A stretch of 64,000 bases of DNA from Xanthomonas sp. SI. GTDB taxonomy: Bacteria > Pseudomonadota > Gammaproteobacteria > Xanthomonadales > Xanthomonadaceae. The notes below the pieces were generated by a model. It worked only from the letters and a program-made list of their open reading frames with translations. It was not told where the DNA came from and searched no databases. Of the stretch, positions 8,849 to 18,141 are shown in pieces. The first letter of the stretch is position 1. Each line of letters opens with the position of its first letter. The stretch is from contig NZ_CP051261.1 of assembly GCF_014236855.1 (NCBI RefSeq), forward strand, positions 2,666,001 through 2,730,000, written 5' to 3'. A program made the position numbers and the translations under genes.

Positions 8849-9961
8849 CTACCAACTCGAACTGGCGCCGCCGCCGCCGGAGCTGCCGCCGCCGGAGGAG
8901 GATGAGCCGCCACTCGAACCGCTGGACGACGAGGAAGAGGAGGAGGAAGACGAAGAAGTCGACGTGCGGCTGGCGTAGTACGCAGGGGTATAGGCGTAGC
9001 CGCCGGACGCGGTGGCGACCACGTGGCCCTTGCGCATTAACGCCTGGCGCTCGCTCGCCTGCTCGCGCAGGAAGTCGCGGAAATACTCGGGCGAGGAATA
9101 GCGGCGGCCTGCCATCGCCAGCGCCAGTCCCAGCACCAGCAGCTCGATGGCCAGCGAGAGCACGAACGCCAGCGGGAACAGCGCCGACAGCACCAGCACG
9201 AACACCCCGGGGTTGACGGTCAGGAATAGCCTGATGAACGCCCCGAGGAACCACGAGCGGCGGGTCGATTCGGCGATGTCCTCGGCCTGGCCGGCCAGTT
9301 GCGGATGCTGGCGCAGCAACCGTGCGCGCAGGTGCCGCATCCAGCGCCGGCGCAGCAGCGGCAGCAGCCAGATCAATGCCACCAGCCCGGCCCAGGCGAT
9401 CGCGCCGCGTTCCCAGTGGCGCACTTCGGTAGCGGGCGCGGCCGACGGCCGCGACAGTTCTTCGAGGCTGGTCGGGTCCTGCGCGGCGACGCGCGCCATG
9501 AAGCCGAAGGCGTCGATGATGGCGCCGGCGGTATCGCCCTGGCGCATCCTGGGCGCCAGGTAGTCGTCCAGCGCGTGCTTGCTGACCACGTCGGACAGGC
9601 TGCCTTCCAGTCCGTAGCCGACCTCGAAGCGCGAGCGGCGGTCCTGCATCGACAGGACCAGCAGCAGTCCGTTGTCGACGTCCTTCTGGCCCAGCCGCCA
9701 GGTCTTGAACGCGCGCTCGGACAGGCTCTCGATGTTGTCGCCGTCCAGCGCGGGCACGATGTAGACCGCGCCCCAGATCCCCTGGTCGGTGCGCAGCTGC
9801 TGCAGGGACGCATTCACCCGCTGCCGGTCCGATGCGCTCAACTGGCCGCTGGGATCGACCACGTCGGGCGTGTAGGCAGGAATCTCGATGGCGAGCGCGG
9901 AAACCGCCGGCCACAGCAGCAGGATGAGCGTGGCGATGGCAAGCAGGCGGAAGGCGCGCAT
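8849..9961 (-). CDS. TPM-domain membrane protein with Ser/Gly-rich tail (YgcG-like)
   Basis: A 370-residue envelope protein. A signal peptide (residues 1 to about 25, ending VSALA) precedes a TPM domain (about 30-165; VVDPSGQLSASDRQRVN near its start, FEVGYGLEGSLSD within it). Hydrophobic segments follow near 185-205 and 255-300, and the protein ends in a long serine then serine/glycine tail. TPM proteins of the YgcG/Psb32 kind sit in the inner membrane with the TPM domain outside, and their function is poorly known. The low-complexity tail is the odd part. The DNA reads as a poly-acidic stretch on the opposite strand, which is only a shadow. ATG 9961 was chosen as the start of the signal peptide. 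Confidence 0.85.
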   Translation of the reverse strand: MRAFRLLAIATLILLLWPAVSALAIEIPAYTPDVVDPSGQLSASDRQRVNASLQQLRTDQGIWGAVYIVPALDGDNIESLSERAFKTWRLGQKDVDNGLLLVLSMQDRRSRFEVGYGLEGSLSDVVSKHALDDYLAPRMRQGDTAGAIIDAFGFMARVAAQDPTSLEELSRPSAAPATEVRHWERGAIAWAGLVALIWLLPLLRRRWMRHLRARLLRQHPQLAGQAEDIAESTRRSWFLGAFIRLFLTVNPGVFVLVLSALFPLAFVLSLAIELLVLGLALAMAGRRYSSPEYFRDFLREQASERQALMRKGHVVATASGGYAYTPAYYASRTSTSSSSSSSSSSSSGSSGGSSSSGGGSSGGGGASSSW

Positions 9962-10023
9962 GGCGTGGGTCGAGTTGGATCGTGCGGCCATTATGGCGGC
10001 TGCCCGGCCTGGCGCGGCTGCGC

Positions 10024-10929
10024 TCATTCCCCGGGCTTGGCGCCTTCCAGTGGCGCATGCGTGGCGGCGCGCCTGGCCAGCACCGATTCGCGATGGGCGA
10101 TGTAGACGTTGGCGGCGATGATGATGCTCGCGCCGAGCAGGGTATGCGGGGCGATCGCCTCGGCGAATAGCCACCAGCCCAGCAGCGCCACGAACGGCAG
10201 CTGCATGAAGCTGATCGGGGTCAGCGCCGAGACTTCGCCGATGCGCAGCGCGCGCGTCCACAGCAGTTGCCCGAGTGTGCCGAACAGGCCGGTGGCCAGC
10301 AGCCACAACCAGTCGATGCCGTGCGGCCAGGTCCAGGCGAACAGGGCGGGCAGCAGCGACATCGGCACCCAGAACGCATAGGTGTAGAACACCACGGTGT
10401 TGGCCGAATCGACCCGTGCCAGCTGCTTGATCTGGATCGCCACCAGCGCACCCATCACCGCCGCCAGCAGCGCGATCAGGGTGCCGGCGCTGAACGTGGC
10501 CGCGCCGGGACGCAGGATGATCAGCACGCCGACGAAGCCGCACAGCACCGCAATCCAGCGCCGCAGGCGCACGTTCTCGCCCAGCCAGAACGCCGCGGCC
10601 AGGGTCACGAACAGCGGCGTGGAGTAGGACAGCGCGATCGCCTGCGACAGCGGCAGATGGCCGATCGCCCAGAAGCCGGCCAGCATCGACACCAGGCCGA
10701 TCGCGGTGCGCAGCAGGTAGCGCGGCAACTGTGCGGTACGCGGCAGCGACTGCCCTGGGCGCAGCAGCATCGGCAGCAGGAACAGCAGGCCGAACAGGTT
10801 GCGGAAGAAGGCGATCTCCACCGTGGACAGGTGCGCGGAGGCCAGCCGGATCGCAATCACCATCAATCCGAACGACAGCGTGCTGGCCAGCATCAGCGCG
10901 GCCGCGCGCAGCGACACCGGCTGCTTCAC
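10024..10929 (-). CDS. EamA/DMT-family transporter
   Basis: A 301-residue drug/metabolite transporter superfamily protein with about ten transmembrane helices arranged as two EamA repeats ([13 protein letters not shown] in the first, [18 protein letters not shown] in the second). Such proteins export amino acids, purines or other metabolites across the inner membrane. The substrate is unknown here. The GTG at 10929 overlaps the murB stop (GTGA), so translation is coupled to murB, although there is no obvious functional link. Confidence 0.9.
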   Translation of the reverse strand: MKQPVSLRAAALMLASTLSFGLMVIAIRLASAHLSTVEIAFFRNLFGLLFLLPMLLRPGQSLPRTAQLPRYLLRTAIGLVSMLAGFWAIGHLPLSQAIALSYSTPLFVTLAAAFWLGENVRLRRWIAVLCGFVGVLIILRPGAATFSAGTLIALLAAVMGALVAIQIKQLARVDSANTVVFYTYAFWVPMSLLPALFAWTWPHGIDWLWLLATGLFGTLGQLLWTRALRIGEVSALTPISFMQLPFVALLGWWLFAEAIAPHTLLGASIIIAANVYIAHRESVLARRAATHAPLEGAKPGE

Positions 10930-11966
10930 CAGGACGCGCCGACGATGCGCGGTTCCGGCTCCAGGATCACGCCGAAGCGCTCCAGCACCGAGGCGGAAAT
11001 GCGCCGCGCCAGTGCCAGCAGCTCGGCGCCGCTGGCCTGGCCGTGGTTGACCAGCACCAGCGCGTGCGCGGCGGACACGCCGGCATCGCCGTCGCGGTGG
11101 CCCTTCCAGCCGCAGGCCTCGATCAGCCACGCCGCCGACAGCTTGCGCTGGTCCTCGCCGTCGCCGGGGAACACCGGCAGCGCCGGGTACGCGTGCTGCA
11201 GTGCCTGCGCCTGTTCGTCCGGCAGCAGCGGATTCTTGAAGAAGCTGCCGGCGTTGCCGAGCACCTCCGGGTCGGGCAGCTTGCGGCGGCGGATGTTGAT
11301 CACCGCCTGCGCCACGTCGGGCGCGCCGGGCATGGCGATGCCGAGCGCTTCCAGTTCCTCGCCGATGCCGGCGTAGTCCAGGCGCAGCGCATGCAGCCGC
11401 GGCAGGTTGAATTCCACCGCGGCGATCAGGTAGCGGTCGGGCTGGCGCTTGAACAGGCTGTCGCGGTAGCCGAACTCGCAGGCGGCCGCGTCCAGCCGCA
11501 CGAAGCGCGCGTCGGCGCGGTCGTAGGCCTCGACCACGTGCACGAATTCGCCGACCTGCGCGCCATAGGCGCCGATGTTCTGGATCGGCGCGGCGCCGAC
11601 CGTGCCCGGGATCAGCGCCAGGTTTTCCAGGCCCGACAGGCCCTGCGCCAGCGACCACATCACCAGTTCGTGCCAGCCCACGCCGGCGCCGGCGCGGACG
11701 ATGGCGTAGTCGGCGCGGTGTTCGAGCGTGTCGATGCTGCGGTTGGCGAAGGCCAGCACCACGCCGGGCGCGTCGCCGGCGAACAGCATGTTGCTGCCGC
11801 TGCCCAGCGGCAGCAGCGCCGCGCCGGCCAGTTGCGGCGCCAGCAGCGCGTCGGGCAGTGCCTCGGGGGCGAAGATCTGCAGCAGCCACGGTGCCTGCGC
11901 GGCGACATGGAAGGTGTTCAGCGCCTGCAGCGGCGCATTGGCGGTCAGCGACCAGGCGTTGCTCAT
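10926..11966 (-). CDS. murB: UDP-N-acetylenolpyruvoylglucosamine reductase (MurB)
   Basis: A 346-residue flavoprotein that reduces UDP-GlcNAc-enolpyruvate to UDP-MurNAc with NADPH, an early cytoplasmic step of peptidoglycan synthesis. FAD-binding features include [10 protein letters not shown] and [18 protein letters not shown]. The catalytic region contains [10 protein letters not shown] with the proton-donor serine, and the C-terminus has the glutamate in LEPEPRIVG. Length and motifs match the type I E. coli-like enzyme. It overlaps both the upstream pyrD stop and the downstream EamA start by four bases. Confidence 0.96.
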   Translation of the reverse strand: MSNAWSLTANAPLQALNTFHVAAQAPWLLQIFAPEALPDALLAPQLAGAALLPLGSGSNMLFAGDAPGVVLAFANRSIDTLEHRADYAIVRAGAGVGWHELVMWSLAQGLSGLENLALIPGTVGAAPIQNIGAYGAQVGEFVHVVEAYDRADARFVRLDAAACEFGYRDSLFKRQPDRYLIAAVEFNLPRLHALRLDYAGIGEELEALGIAMPGAPDVAQAVINIRRRKLPDPEVLGNAGSFFKNPLLPDEQAQALQHAYPALPVFPGDGEDQRKLSAAWLIEACGWKGHRDGDAGVSAAHALVLVNHGQASGAELLALARRISASVLERFGVILEPEPRIVGASW

Positions 11967-13018
11967 AGCGCGGCGACCGCGCCGCGGCTGGGCGCTTCGC
12001 GGCGCCGGCGCATCGCCTCGACGCATTCGCCGATCAGCTCCGGACCGCGGAACACCAGCCCGCTGTAGCACTGCACCAGCGCCGCGCCGGCGGCCATCTT
12101 CGCCACCGCATCGGCGCCGGAGAGGATGCCGCCGACCCCGATCAGCGGGATCGCCTCGGGCAGGCGCGCGCGCAGCCGGCGCAGCACCAGCGTGGACTGG
12201 CCAAGCAGCGGCGCGCCGGACAGGCCGCCGGCTTCGGCGCCCAGCGCGTTGTGGTCCAGGCCGGGGCGGGCGACGGTGGTGTTGGTGGCGATGACCCCGT
12301 CCACCTGCAGGTCCGACAGCACCCGTGCCGCCGCGTCGATGTCGCTGTCGCTCAGATCCGGCGCGACCTTGACCAGCATCGGCACGCGCTTGCCATGGCG
12401 CGCGGCCAGCGCTTCCTGCGCCTCGCGCAGCTGCGACACCAGCTGCCGCAGCGCCTGTTCCTCCTGCAGCTCGCGCAGGCCGGCGGTGTTCGGCGAGGAG
12501 ATGTTGACGGTCACGTAGTCGGCCAGCGGGTAGACCTTTTCCAGGCAATGCAGATAGTCCGACGCGGCGTCCTCGTTCGGGGTGTCCTTGTTCTTGCCGA
12601 TGTTGATGCCGAGCAGGCCGTGGCGGCGGCGCGCGCGTTCGACGTTGCGCACCAGCGCGTCCACGCCGAGGTTGTTGAAGCCCATGCGGTTGATCACCGC
12701 CTGCTCGCGCGGCAGCCGGAACATGCGCGGCTTCGGATTGCCCTGCTGCGGGCGCGGGGTGATGGTGCCGATTTCGACGAAGCCGAAGCCCAGCGCCAGC
12801 AGCGCGTCGATGTGCTCGCCGTTCTTGTCCAGGCCTGCGGCTAGCCCGACTGGATTGGGAAACTCCAGGCCGAACGCGCGCGTGGGCATCGGCGCGATCG
12901 CCCTGGCCAGCAGCGGATTGGTGCCGGTGCGGTAGGCCATCTCGATCGCGCGCAGGCCCAGCGCGTGGGCGCGCTCGGCGTCGAAGGCGAACAGGAACGG
13001 GCGGGCGAGGGAATACAT
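11963..13018 (-). CDS. pyrD: Dihydroorotate dehydrogenase (quinone), class 2
   Basis: A 351-residue membrane-associated FMN enzyme oxidising dihydroorotate to orotate in pyrimidine synthesis and passing electrons to quinone. The N-terminal helices ([18 protein letters not shown]) are the membrane/quinone tunnel region of class 2 enzymes. [23 protein letters not shown] sequence ([10 protein letters not shown]), and [14 protein letters not shown] with the catalytic serine are conserved, and [11 protein letters not shown] binds FMN phosphate. ATG 13018 fits the family start; a GTG two codons earlier is possible. It overlaps murB by four bases. Confidence 0.97.
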   Translation of the reverse strand: MYSLARPFLFAFDAERAHALGLRAIEMAYRTGTNPLLARAIAPMPTRAFGLEFPNPVGLAAGLDKNGEHIDALLALGFGFVEIGTITPRPQQGNPKPRMFRLPREQAVINRMGFNNLGVDALVRNVERARRRHGLLGINIGKNKDTPNEDAASDYLHCLEKVYPLADYVTVNISSPNTAGLRELQEEQALRQLVSQLREAQEALAARHGKRVPMLVKVAPDLSDSDIDAAARVLSDLQVDGVIATNTTVARPGLDHNALGAEAGGLSGAPLLGQSTLVLRRLRARLPEAIPLIGVGGILSGADAVAKMAAGAALVQCYSGLVFRGPELIGECVEAMRRRREAPSRGAVAAL

Positions 13019-13027
13019 GGGCACAGC

Positions 13028-13795
13028 TCAGTTCAACGTGCCGGCGAAGGCACGGGTACGGTAGTGGACATCGACCAGGCCATCGACCTGGTGGCGATCG
13101 AACAGCGCGCGCAGCGCGGCCAGCATCGGCGCGTGGCGCGGATGCCCGGCCAGCGGCGCATAGGAGGAGGACAGCAGGCGCCCGCGCAGGCCGTCGTAGT
13201 CCAGCTTCTGCACGTTCGGGAACTGGGCGGTGCCGCGCAGCCCGGCACCGAACCAGCGCTGCATCGTCGCATCGTCGTGGTAGCGCTCGGCCACCGCGCT
13301 GTAGTCGGTGCCGTAGTCGAGCAGCAATTGTTCGTAGTCCTGCAGGAACGGGGTGCCGTCGAGCAGGCGCGAGTTCCAGTACACCAGGGCCAGCCCGCCG
13401 GGACGCAGCACGCGCGCCCATTCGCGGCGGACCGCGTCCAGGTCGAACCAGTGGAAGGCCTGCGCGGCGCTGATCAGGTCGACGCTGGCGGCGGGCAGGG
13501 TGGTGGCCTCGGCGCTGCCGTCGACCGCGGTGAAGCCGGGAAGGTCGCGCAGCAGAGTCTCGGCGGCAGCGCGCATCGCCGCGTTCGGCTCCACCGCCAG
13601 CGTCGGATGCCCGGCCTGCAGGAACATGCGGGTGGAAATGCCGGTGCCGGCGCCGATGTCGGCGACCTGCGCGTCGCGCGCCACGCCGAGTTCCCCGTGC
13701 ACCCAGTCCAGCAGCGCCGGCGGATAGTCGGGGCGGTAGCGGACGTAGTCGGCGACGCGGTCGCTGAAGCGTTCGCGCGGAGCGGAGGCGTCCAT
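13028..13795 (-). CDS. Class I SAM-dependent methyltransferase
   Basis: A 255-residue methyltransferase. SAM-binding motif I is [16 protein letters not shown], followed by an acidic end of strand 2 (LAVEPNAAM), motif [15 protein letters not shown] and motif [15 protein letters not shown]. This layout resembles UbiE/Tam-like cytoplasmic small-molecule methyltransferases. The substrate is not recognisable. It lies nine bases before pyrD on the same strand and probably shares its transcript. Confidence 0.88.
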   Translation of the reverse strand: MDASAPRERFSDRVADYVRYRPDYPPALLDWVHGELGVARDAQVADIGAGTGISTRMFLQAGHPTLAVEPNAAMRAAAETLLRDLPGFTAVDGSAEATTLPAASVDLISAAQAFHWFDLDAVRREWARVLRPGGLALVYWNSRLLDGTPFLQDYEQLLLDYGTDYSAVAERYHDDATMQRWFGAGLRGTAQFPNVQKLDYDGLRGRLLSSSYAPLAGHPRHAPMLAALRALFDRHQVDGLVDVHYRTRAFAGTLN

Positions 13796-13799
13796 CGGC

Positions 13800-14081
13800 T
13801 CAGGCCTGGGTGCTGGCGAACCAGGCCAGCCCGCCGAAGAACAGCACGAACGCCAGCACCGACAGGATCGCGATAATCACCGCGGCCCAGCCCAGGATCA
13901 GCCCGCCGACCGCCAGTCCGTCGCCCTGGAAGCGCTGCGGCTGGCGGCGGATCTCGGCGCGTGCCAAGTGTCCGGTAATGATCGCGCCGAGGCTGCCGAG
14001 CACCGGCATCAGGGTCCAGCCGAGGATGCCGGCGACCAGGCTGACCACGGCGAGGGAATTGGTTTCGCGTACGCCACTCAT
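13800..14081 (-). CDS. Small DUF4190-like membrane protein
   Basis: A 93-residue protein with two hydrophobic hairpins (residues about 9-38 and 57-88) joined by a charged segment, HLARAEIRRQPQRFQGDGLA. The glycine-rich helix SLVAGILGWTLMPVLGS followed by the AxxxxR(Q/R)P stretch is typical of DUF4190 proteins. Function is unknown. The start lies four bases from the downstream methyltransferase, so they are probably co-transcribed. Confidence 0.82.
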   Translation of the reverse strand: MSGVRETNSLAVVSLVAGILGWTLMPVLGSLGAIITGHLARAEIRRQPQRFQGDGLAVGGLILGWAAVIIAILSVLAFVLFFGGLAWFASTQA

Positions 14082-14166
14082 GTGCGGATCCTCGTGAAGG
14101 GGGCAGCGGGTTCGCTCGCATGCACGGTGCCCGAATTATCCCAGAAGCGCGCCTGCCGTGCGCCGT

Positions 14167-14907
14167 TCATCCGCGCACGCGGCCATGGCGCAACGCATGT
14201 GCCCACGCCGGCTGGCCGTTGCGTTCGGACTGCAGCGCGGCGCTGGCGTGGTCGTAGTCGACCGCTAGCAGCTGCGCATCCCAGCGGCCGTTGCGCTGTT
14301 CCAGGATCGCGTAGCGCGCCTGCGGCGTGCCGGTTTCGACCCGGTACGGCTGCGGATGCGCCTCGGCGTAGGCGGGCAAACCGACGCTGCCCGGATTGCA
14401 CAGCAGCCGCCCGTCGTCCAGGCGCAGCGTGCGCGGTACATGGCTGTGCCCGCACAGCACCAGCGGCGCCGGCGGTGCGGCACCGAGCCGTTCGCGCACG
14501 CGTTGCGCGCTGGCCGGCAGCAGCTGCGGTGCGACCAGTTCGTCGAGCAGCCAGCACAGGTCGTCGTGCGGGGTGCCATGGCACAGCAGCGCCTGCGGAA
14601 GCGACAGCGTCGCAGGCAGACCGTCCAGCCAGTGCCGTTGCGCCGGCGTCAGCTGCGCATGCGCGTAGGCATCGCTGGCGCCCATCGCCGCGGGCACCAG
14701 GTCGCGCAGCTGGCGCTCGTGGTTGCCACGCACCGTGGGCAGCGCCAGCGGCAGCAGCCGCTCGGCGGTTTCGCGCGGCCACAGCGGACCGGACACGATA
14801 TCGCCGAGATTGACGATCCGCTCCACGCCGCGCCGCCCGATATCCGCAAGCACCGCCTCCAGTGCGGGCAGGTTGCCGTGGATGTCGGACAGGGCGGCGA
14901 GGCGCAT
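14167..14907 (-). CDS. YfcE/MJ0936-type metallophosphoesterase
   Basis: A 246-residue calcineurin-like phosphoesterase. The dinuclear metal site is visible as LSDIHGN (D-x-H), NLGDIVSGP (GD), RGNHE (GNHE), LCHGTP and GHSHVPR. It belongs to the small single-domain group that hydrolyses phosphodiesters or phosphomonoesters in the cytoplasm. The physiological substrate is unknown. It starts three bases after the ALDH7 stop and probably shares its transcript. Confidence 0.9.
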   Translation of the reverse strand: MRLAALSDIHGNLPALEAVLADIGRRGVERIVNLGDIVSGPLWPRETAERLLPLALPTVRGNHERQLRDLVPAAMGASDAYAHAQLTPAQRHWLDGLPATLSLPQALLCHGTPHDDLCWLLDELVAPQLLPASAQRVRERLGAAPPAPLVLCGHSHVPRTLRLDDGRLLCNPGSVGLPAYAEAHPQPYRVETGTPQARYAILEQRNGRWDAQLLAVDYDHASAALQSERNGQPAWAHALRHGRVRG

Positions 14908-14910
14908 CGC

Positions 14911-16443
14911 TTACAGGTCGAACTTGATGCCCTGCGCCAGCGGCAGCGAGTCGGAGTAGTTGATCGTGTTGGTCTGCCGGCGCATATACACCTTCCACGC
15001 GTCCGAGCCGGATTCGCGGCCGCCGCCGGTGTCCTTCTCGCCGCCGAACGCACCGCCGATCTCCGCACCGGAGGTGCCGATGTTGACGTTGGCGATGCCG
15101 CAGTCGCTGCCGGCCGCCGACAGGAACTTCTCCGCCGCCTTCAGGTTCTGGGTGAAGATCGACGAGGACAGGCCCTGCGGCACGCCGTTCTGCAGGTCGA
15201 TGGCCTCGTCCAGGCTGCTGTACTTCATCACGTACAGGATCGGCGCGAAGGTCTCGTGCTGCACCACCTCGTCGCCGTTGTGCAGGCCGGTGACGATCGC
15301 CGGCAGCACGAAGTTGCCCGGCCGGTCCAGTGCGGTGCCGCCGGTCTCGACGGTGCCGCCGGCGGCCTTGGCCTTCTCGATCGAGGCCAGGAACTGCTCG
15401 ACCGCGCCGCGGCTGTTCAGCGGCCCCATCAGGTTGGCCGGGTCGGTGGGGTCGCCGATCTTGCCTTCGACCTGCTTGTAGGCCTTGAGCAGCGTCGCCA
15501 GCACGGTGTCGTAGATCGATTCGTGCACGATCAGCCGGCGCGTGGTGGTACAGCGCTGGCCGGCGGTGCCGACCGCGCCGAACACGATCCCGGGGATCGC
15601 CAGTTTCAGGTCGGCGCTCTCGTCGAGGATGATCGCGTTGTTGCCGCCCAGCTCCAGCAGGCAGCGGCCCAGGCGCCGCGCGCACTTCTCGGCGACGTTG
15701 CGCCCGACCTGGGTCGAGCCGGTGAAGCTGATCAGCGCGATGCGCTTGTCCTCGACCAGGGTTTCGGCCAGTTCGGTGCCGGCGTCGTTGATCAGGAAGA
15801 AGATGTCCGGGAAGCCGGCGTCGCGCAGCGCTTCGTTGCAGATCTTCATCGACGCGATCGCGGTCAGCGGCGTCTTGTTGGACGGCTTCCACAGGCAGAT
15901 GTCGCCGCAGATCGCCGCCAGAAAGGCATTCCACGCCCACACCGCGACCGGGAAGTTGAACGCGCTGATGATGCCGACCAGGCCCAGCGGCTGGTACTGC
16001 TCGTACATGCGGTGGCCGGGACGCTCGGAGTGCAGCGTGTAGCCGTATAGCATGCGGCTCTGGCCGACCGCGAAATCGGCGATGTCGATCATCTCCTGCA
16101 CTTCTCCGTCGCCCTCGGGCTTGCTCTTGCCCATTTCCAGCGCGACCAGCGACCCCAGCGCGTCCTTGTGCTTGCGCAGCGCATCGCCGCACAGCCGCAC
16201 CGCCTCGCCGCGGCGCGGCGCCGGCGTGGTGCGCCACACCTTGAACGCGGCCTGCGCGCGGGCGACCACGGTCTCGTAGTCCTGCACGGTGGTCGCCTGC
16301 ACTTCGGCGATGACTTCGTTGCTGGACGGGTTCAGCGGCTGCAGCACGCCGGCGCCGGTAGCCGTGGACCACTCGCCGTTGCCGAGATAGGTGCCGGAAT
16401 TGGACGCGGTCAGGCCGAGCGCCTTGAGCAGGTCAGCGGACAT
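14911..16443 (-). CDS. amaB: ALDH7-family aldehyde dehydrogenase (probable piperideine-6-carboxylate dehydrogenase)
   Basis: A 510-residue NAD-dependent aldehyde dehydrogenase. Features include [16 protein letters not shown], the cofactor loop [11 protein letters not shown], the general-base glutamate in LELGGNNA and the catalytic cysteine in [12 protein letters not shown]. These stretches, especially [13 protein letters not shown] and [10 protein letters not shown], match the ALDH7/antiquitin group that oxidises alpha-aminoadipic semialdehyde (or its cyclic form) to alpha-aminoadipate in lysine breakdown. Substrate assignment comes from the subfamily and no other lysine-catabolism gene is adjacent. 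ATG 16443 follows an AGGAG-like site (reading CAGGAGATTCC). Confidence 0.92.
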   Translation of the reverse strand: MSADLLKALGLTASNSGTYLGNGEWSTATGAGVLQPLNPSSNEVIAEVQATTVQDYETVVARAQAAFKVWRTTPAPRRGEAVRLCGDALRKHKDALGSLVALEMGKSKPEGDGEVQEMIDIADFAVGQSRMLYGYTLHSERPGHRMYEQYQPLGLVGIISAFNFPVAVWAWNAFLAAICGDICLWKPSNKTPLTAIASMKICNEALRDAGFPDIFFLINDAGTELAETLVEDKRIALISFTGSTQVGRNVAEKCARRLGRCLLELGGNNAIILDESADLKLAIPGIVFGAVGTAGQRCTTTRRLIVHESIYDTVLATLLKAYKQVEGKIGDPTDPANLMGPLNSRGAVEQFLASIEKAKAAGGTVETGGTALDRPGNFVLPAIVTGLHNGDEVVQHETFAPILYVMKYSSLDEAIDLQNGVPQGLSSSIFTQNLKAAEKFLSAAGSDCGIANVNIGTSGAEIGGAFGGEKDTGGGRESGSDAWKVYMRRQTNTINYSDSLPLAQGIKFDL

Positions 16444-16567
16444 GGAATCTCCTGGGGTTCGTTGCGACAGGGAGGGCGACCGCAGGCGGGGGACGCGGGA
16501 CGCGATTAGCCCGCAATTTTAGCAGACCGGGCGGGCCCGGCCGCATCCGCCGCGCGCCGCGGCGGGC

Positions 16568-16595
16568 TTGGCAAGCGCGGCGATCGTGCGACAAT
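16568..16595 (+). promoter_or_regulatory. Promoter of tRNA-Arg
   Basis: TTGGCA at 16568-16573 and GACAAT at 16590-16595 are separated by 16 bases, and the tRNA begins 12 bases further on. Both boxes are close to sigma-70 consensus, unusual for such GC-rich DNA. Confidence 0.65.
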
Positions 16596-16607
16596 GCGCC
16601 CGGCCAA

Positions 16608-16684
16608 GGCCCCGTAGCTCAGCTGGATAGAGCGGTCCCCTCCTAAGGGACAGGTCGTGCGTTCGAATCGCGCCGGGGTCACCA
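16608..16684 (+). tRNA. tRNA-Arg (anticodon CCU)
   Basis: A complete 77-base cloverleaf with encoded CCA. The acceptor stem pairs GGCCCCG with CGGGGTC (one G-T wobble), the D-arm starts AGCTC, the anticodon stem GTCCC/GGGAC encloses the loop CTCCTAA (anticodon CCT at 16642-16644), and the T-loop is TTCGAAT. It decodes the AGG arginine codon, which is rare in this genome. Confidence 0.97.
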
Positions 16685-16880
16685 CCGCAGTGGGCATGTG
16701 CGCAAGCGCGGCGAATCGCCGATGCCGGTAGTGCATGCAGGCACTGCCTTCGATGCTGCGACATGGCAACGGCCGTCACGCCGCTGCCGCCCATGCGGCG
16801 CCGTCCTGGCCTAACACCGTCTACACCCCTCGTCGACGTCGGCTGAGCGCCTCGCTCCGTAACCTGCACCATGTCCGCCA
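16685..16880. other. Intergenic region after the tRNA
   Basis: No gene is supported. It is less strongly coding-like than its surroundings, and short open frames on both strands have no family resemblance or ribosome site. I see no integrase fragment or repeated tRNA 3' end in it. Confidence 0.5.
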
Positions 16881-17000
16881 ATGCAGGAGCGGATGCAGAC
16901 GCGGTGCCGGCTCCTGCATGGCTGGATGTGCGACGACGGGTTTGCCTTGTTGCAGCTTGCGGCCGCCTGAATCGGCCGCAGCGCCGCATCACGATGCGGC
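16881..17000. other. Three consecutive perfect stem-loops
   Basis: Three perfect inverted repeats sit side by side: ATGCAGGAGC (16881-16890) with GCTCCTGCAT (16910-16919), TGCGGCCG (16958-16965) with CGGCCGCA (16973-16980), and GCCGCATC (16983-16990) with GATGCGGC (16993-17000). They lie between the tRNA and the lipoprotein gene. They could be a structured leader of the lipoprotein mRNA or a small RNA. Confidence 0.5.
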
Positions 17001-17102
17001 CTGGTTGCGTGTCCACATCCCGGATGGCGGGCTCCACCTCGTTCCGACCGTCGATGGCGGCCGTGTTAAGCCCACCCGCGAATGCGAAGCAGGAGTAAGC
17101 CA

Positions 17103-17417
17103 ATGAATAGAGCCTTGAAGCTTGTGTTGATCGGTTCGATGCTGGCGGCCTTGGCCGCTTGCCATCGTGATGGCGACAAGAACACGCAGGACCAGAACGC
17201 CGCGACGCCGCCAGCGGCGGCCGACGGTAGCCCGGCGGGCGGCAGCAGCGCGCCGCCGGCCGCTACCAGCGGCGACGCGACCGGCACGGCGACCGGTACC
17301 GATCCGAGCCAGGGGACGCCCCCGGCGACGCCCACCACACCGACCACCGATCCGCAGTCGCCGACCAGCGATCCGCAGCAACAGCAACAGCCGCCGGCGG
17401 ACAATCAGCAGCATTGA
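17103..17417 (+). CDS. Small Pro/Thr/Gln-rich lipoprotein
   Basis: A 104-residue predicted lipoprotein. The signal peptide MNRALKLVLIGSMLAALAAC ends in a LAAC lipobox, so the mature protein begins at Cys20. The rest is low-complexity, rich in proline, alanine, threonine, serine and glutamine, with a QQQQQPPADNQQ end. It is probably anchored to a membrane as an extended, disordered tether. An AGGAG site at 17091-17095, seven bases before the ATG, decides this start over the upstream one. Function is unknown. Confidence 0.8.
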   Translation: MNRALKLVLIGSMLAALAACHRDGDKNTQDQNAATPPAAADGSPAGGSSAPPAATSGDATGTATGTDPSQGTPPATPTTPTTDPQSPTSDPQQQQQPPADNQQH

Positions 17418-17424
17418 CGAAGGT

Positions 17425-17459
17425 GCAAGGCGCGCGGACGAAGAATCCGCGCGCCTTGC
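17425..17459 (+). terminator. Hairpin terminator-like structure after the lipoprotein gene
   Basis: A perfect 14-bp stem: GCAAGGCGCGCGGA at 17425-17438 pairs with TCCGCGCGCCTTGC at 17446-17459 across a 7-base loop. It begins seven bases after the stop codon. There is no T-run after it, so termination would depend on the stem strength or on Rho. Confidence 0.65.
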
Positions 17460-17614
17460 GCGATCTCCGACCTCGGGTGCCTTCCGTCCATTGTCCGCTA
17501 CCCGGAACCGTGCGGTCGAAGGGCATAGCCACGCCACTGAACACAACGCAACCGCACGCCGTTTTTGTCGGTGCGAACATGAGACCGCACAAACGGGTTT
17601 CTACAGTGCGACGC

Positions 17615-17791
17615 ATGAATCCCGTATTCGCTGCGCTCGGCATGATGCTCCTGACAGTGGTCGCGCTGGTCGCGTCCGAACTGTCCAGGATGGTGGACAA
17701 GATCGTGGAATGGTTACGCCATTCGGCGAAGCCGCGACGATCGACCTGGCGGCGTGGCAAGTCCGGTCACCTGGCCCGGCCGCGCCAGTGA
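17615..17791 (+). CDS. Possible 58-residue membrane peptide
   Basis: A short open frame beginning MNPVFAALGMMLLTVVALVAS, one clear transmembrane segment, followed by a basic tail (WLRHSAKPRRSTWRRGKSG). TACAGT, five of six to the -10 consensus, ends seven bases before the ATG, which would allow leaderless expression. There is no ribosome site and I recognise no family. The hydrophobic-then-basic profile is the only coding evidence. Confidence 0.3.
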   Translation: MNPVFAALGMMLLTVVALVASELSRMVDKIVEWLRHSAKPRRSTWRRGKSGHLARPRQ

Positions 17792-17898
17792 GCGCCGCAG
17801 CGCCGCTAGCAAGCTTCCGCCGCGTCGGCGTCGGATAGTAACTTTTGCAACGGATCCATCCGGGTGCGACGCGCATGCCGCCTTGCGGCAGACAGCGC
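17792..17898. other. Upstream region of the threonine operon
   Basis: No gene is supported. Together with 17460-17614 this makes up the non-coding space between the lipoprotein terminator and the thr promoter. A GATAGT/TAGTAA-like AT-richer patch lies at about 17836-17843. Confidence 0.4.
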
Positions 17899-17926
17899 TT
17901 GACAGCACCCCGGCGCATGATGTCCT
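17899..17926 (+). promoter_or_regulatory. Candidate promoter of the threonine operon
   Basis: A perfect -35 box TTGACA at 17899-17904. The -10 region is weak: TGTCCT at 17921-17926 with a 16-base spacer is the best fit. It lies just upstream of the leader peptide start. Confidence 0.4.
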
Positions 17927-17935
17927 CTTGCGCCC

Positions 17936-18070
17936 ATGCCCAACGTTCTCGCCCTCGTCACCAGCTTCGTGCCGCCCGCGCTTCGGCGCCCGGCCGCATG
18001 CTGCGCGGGCATTACCACCGGTATTACCACCCACACCATTCGCCCGGTGCGGCCCGTCGTTTTCGCGTAA
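17936..18070 (+). CDS. thrL: Threonine operon leader peptide
   Basis: A 44-codon open frame (ATG 17936, TAA 18068) placed before thrA. Near its end it encodes ITTGITTHTI, a cluster of threonine and isoleucine codons like the regulatory run in the E. coli thr leader, followed by RPVRPVVFA and stop. ATT and ACC codons alternate exactly where a stalled ribosome would sit beside the hairpins that start 15 bases after the stop. The other two frames through this stretch read as histidine/tyrosine or proline repeats. The role is transcriptional or translational attenuation by charged tRNA-Thr and tRNA-Ile. The start codon could also be elsewhere upstream; no ribosome site was found. Confidence 0.75.
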   Translation: MPNVLALVTSFVPPALRRPAACCAGITTGITTHTIRPVRPVVFA

Positions 18071-18084
18071 CTGTCGAAACCCAC

Positions 18085-18141
18085 GGCCCCGCACCCGGAT
18101 CAGGATGCGGGGGAACCCGTCGGCCTGATGCGAGCGGGGCC
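18085..18141 (+). promoter_or_regulatory. Attenuator-like alternative hairpins before thrA
   Basis: Two mutually exclusive structures. The long one pairs GGCCCCGC (18085-18092) and ATCAGG (18099-18104) with CCTGAT (18124-18129) and GCGGGGCC (18134-18141). The short one pairs CCCCGCA (18087-18093) with TGCGGGG (18106-18112), using up the 5' arm of the long one. There is no T-run after either stem, so control might work on translation of thrA (CCTC at 18140-18143 can also pair with GAGG at 18150-18153, the probable thrA ribosome site) or through a non-canonical terminator. Confidence 0.65.

Noticed and set aside
8920..8980. Plus-strand poly-glutamate coding potential
   Set aside because: It is the complement of the serine tail of the TPM protein, not an acidic protein.
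16608..17417. A tRNA-associated genomic island
   Set aside because: No integrase, no repeat of the tRNA 3' end and no foreign gene cluster; the lipoprotein and thr operon follow in normal GC-rich DNA.
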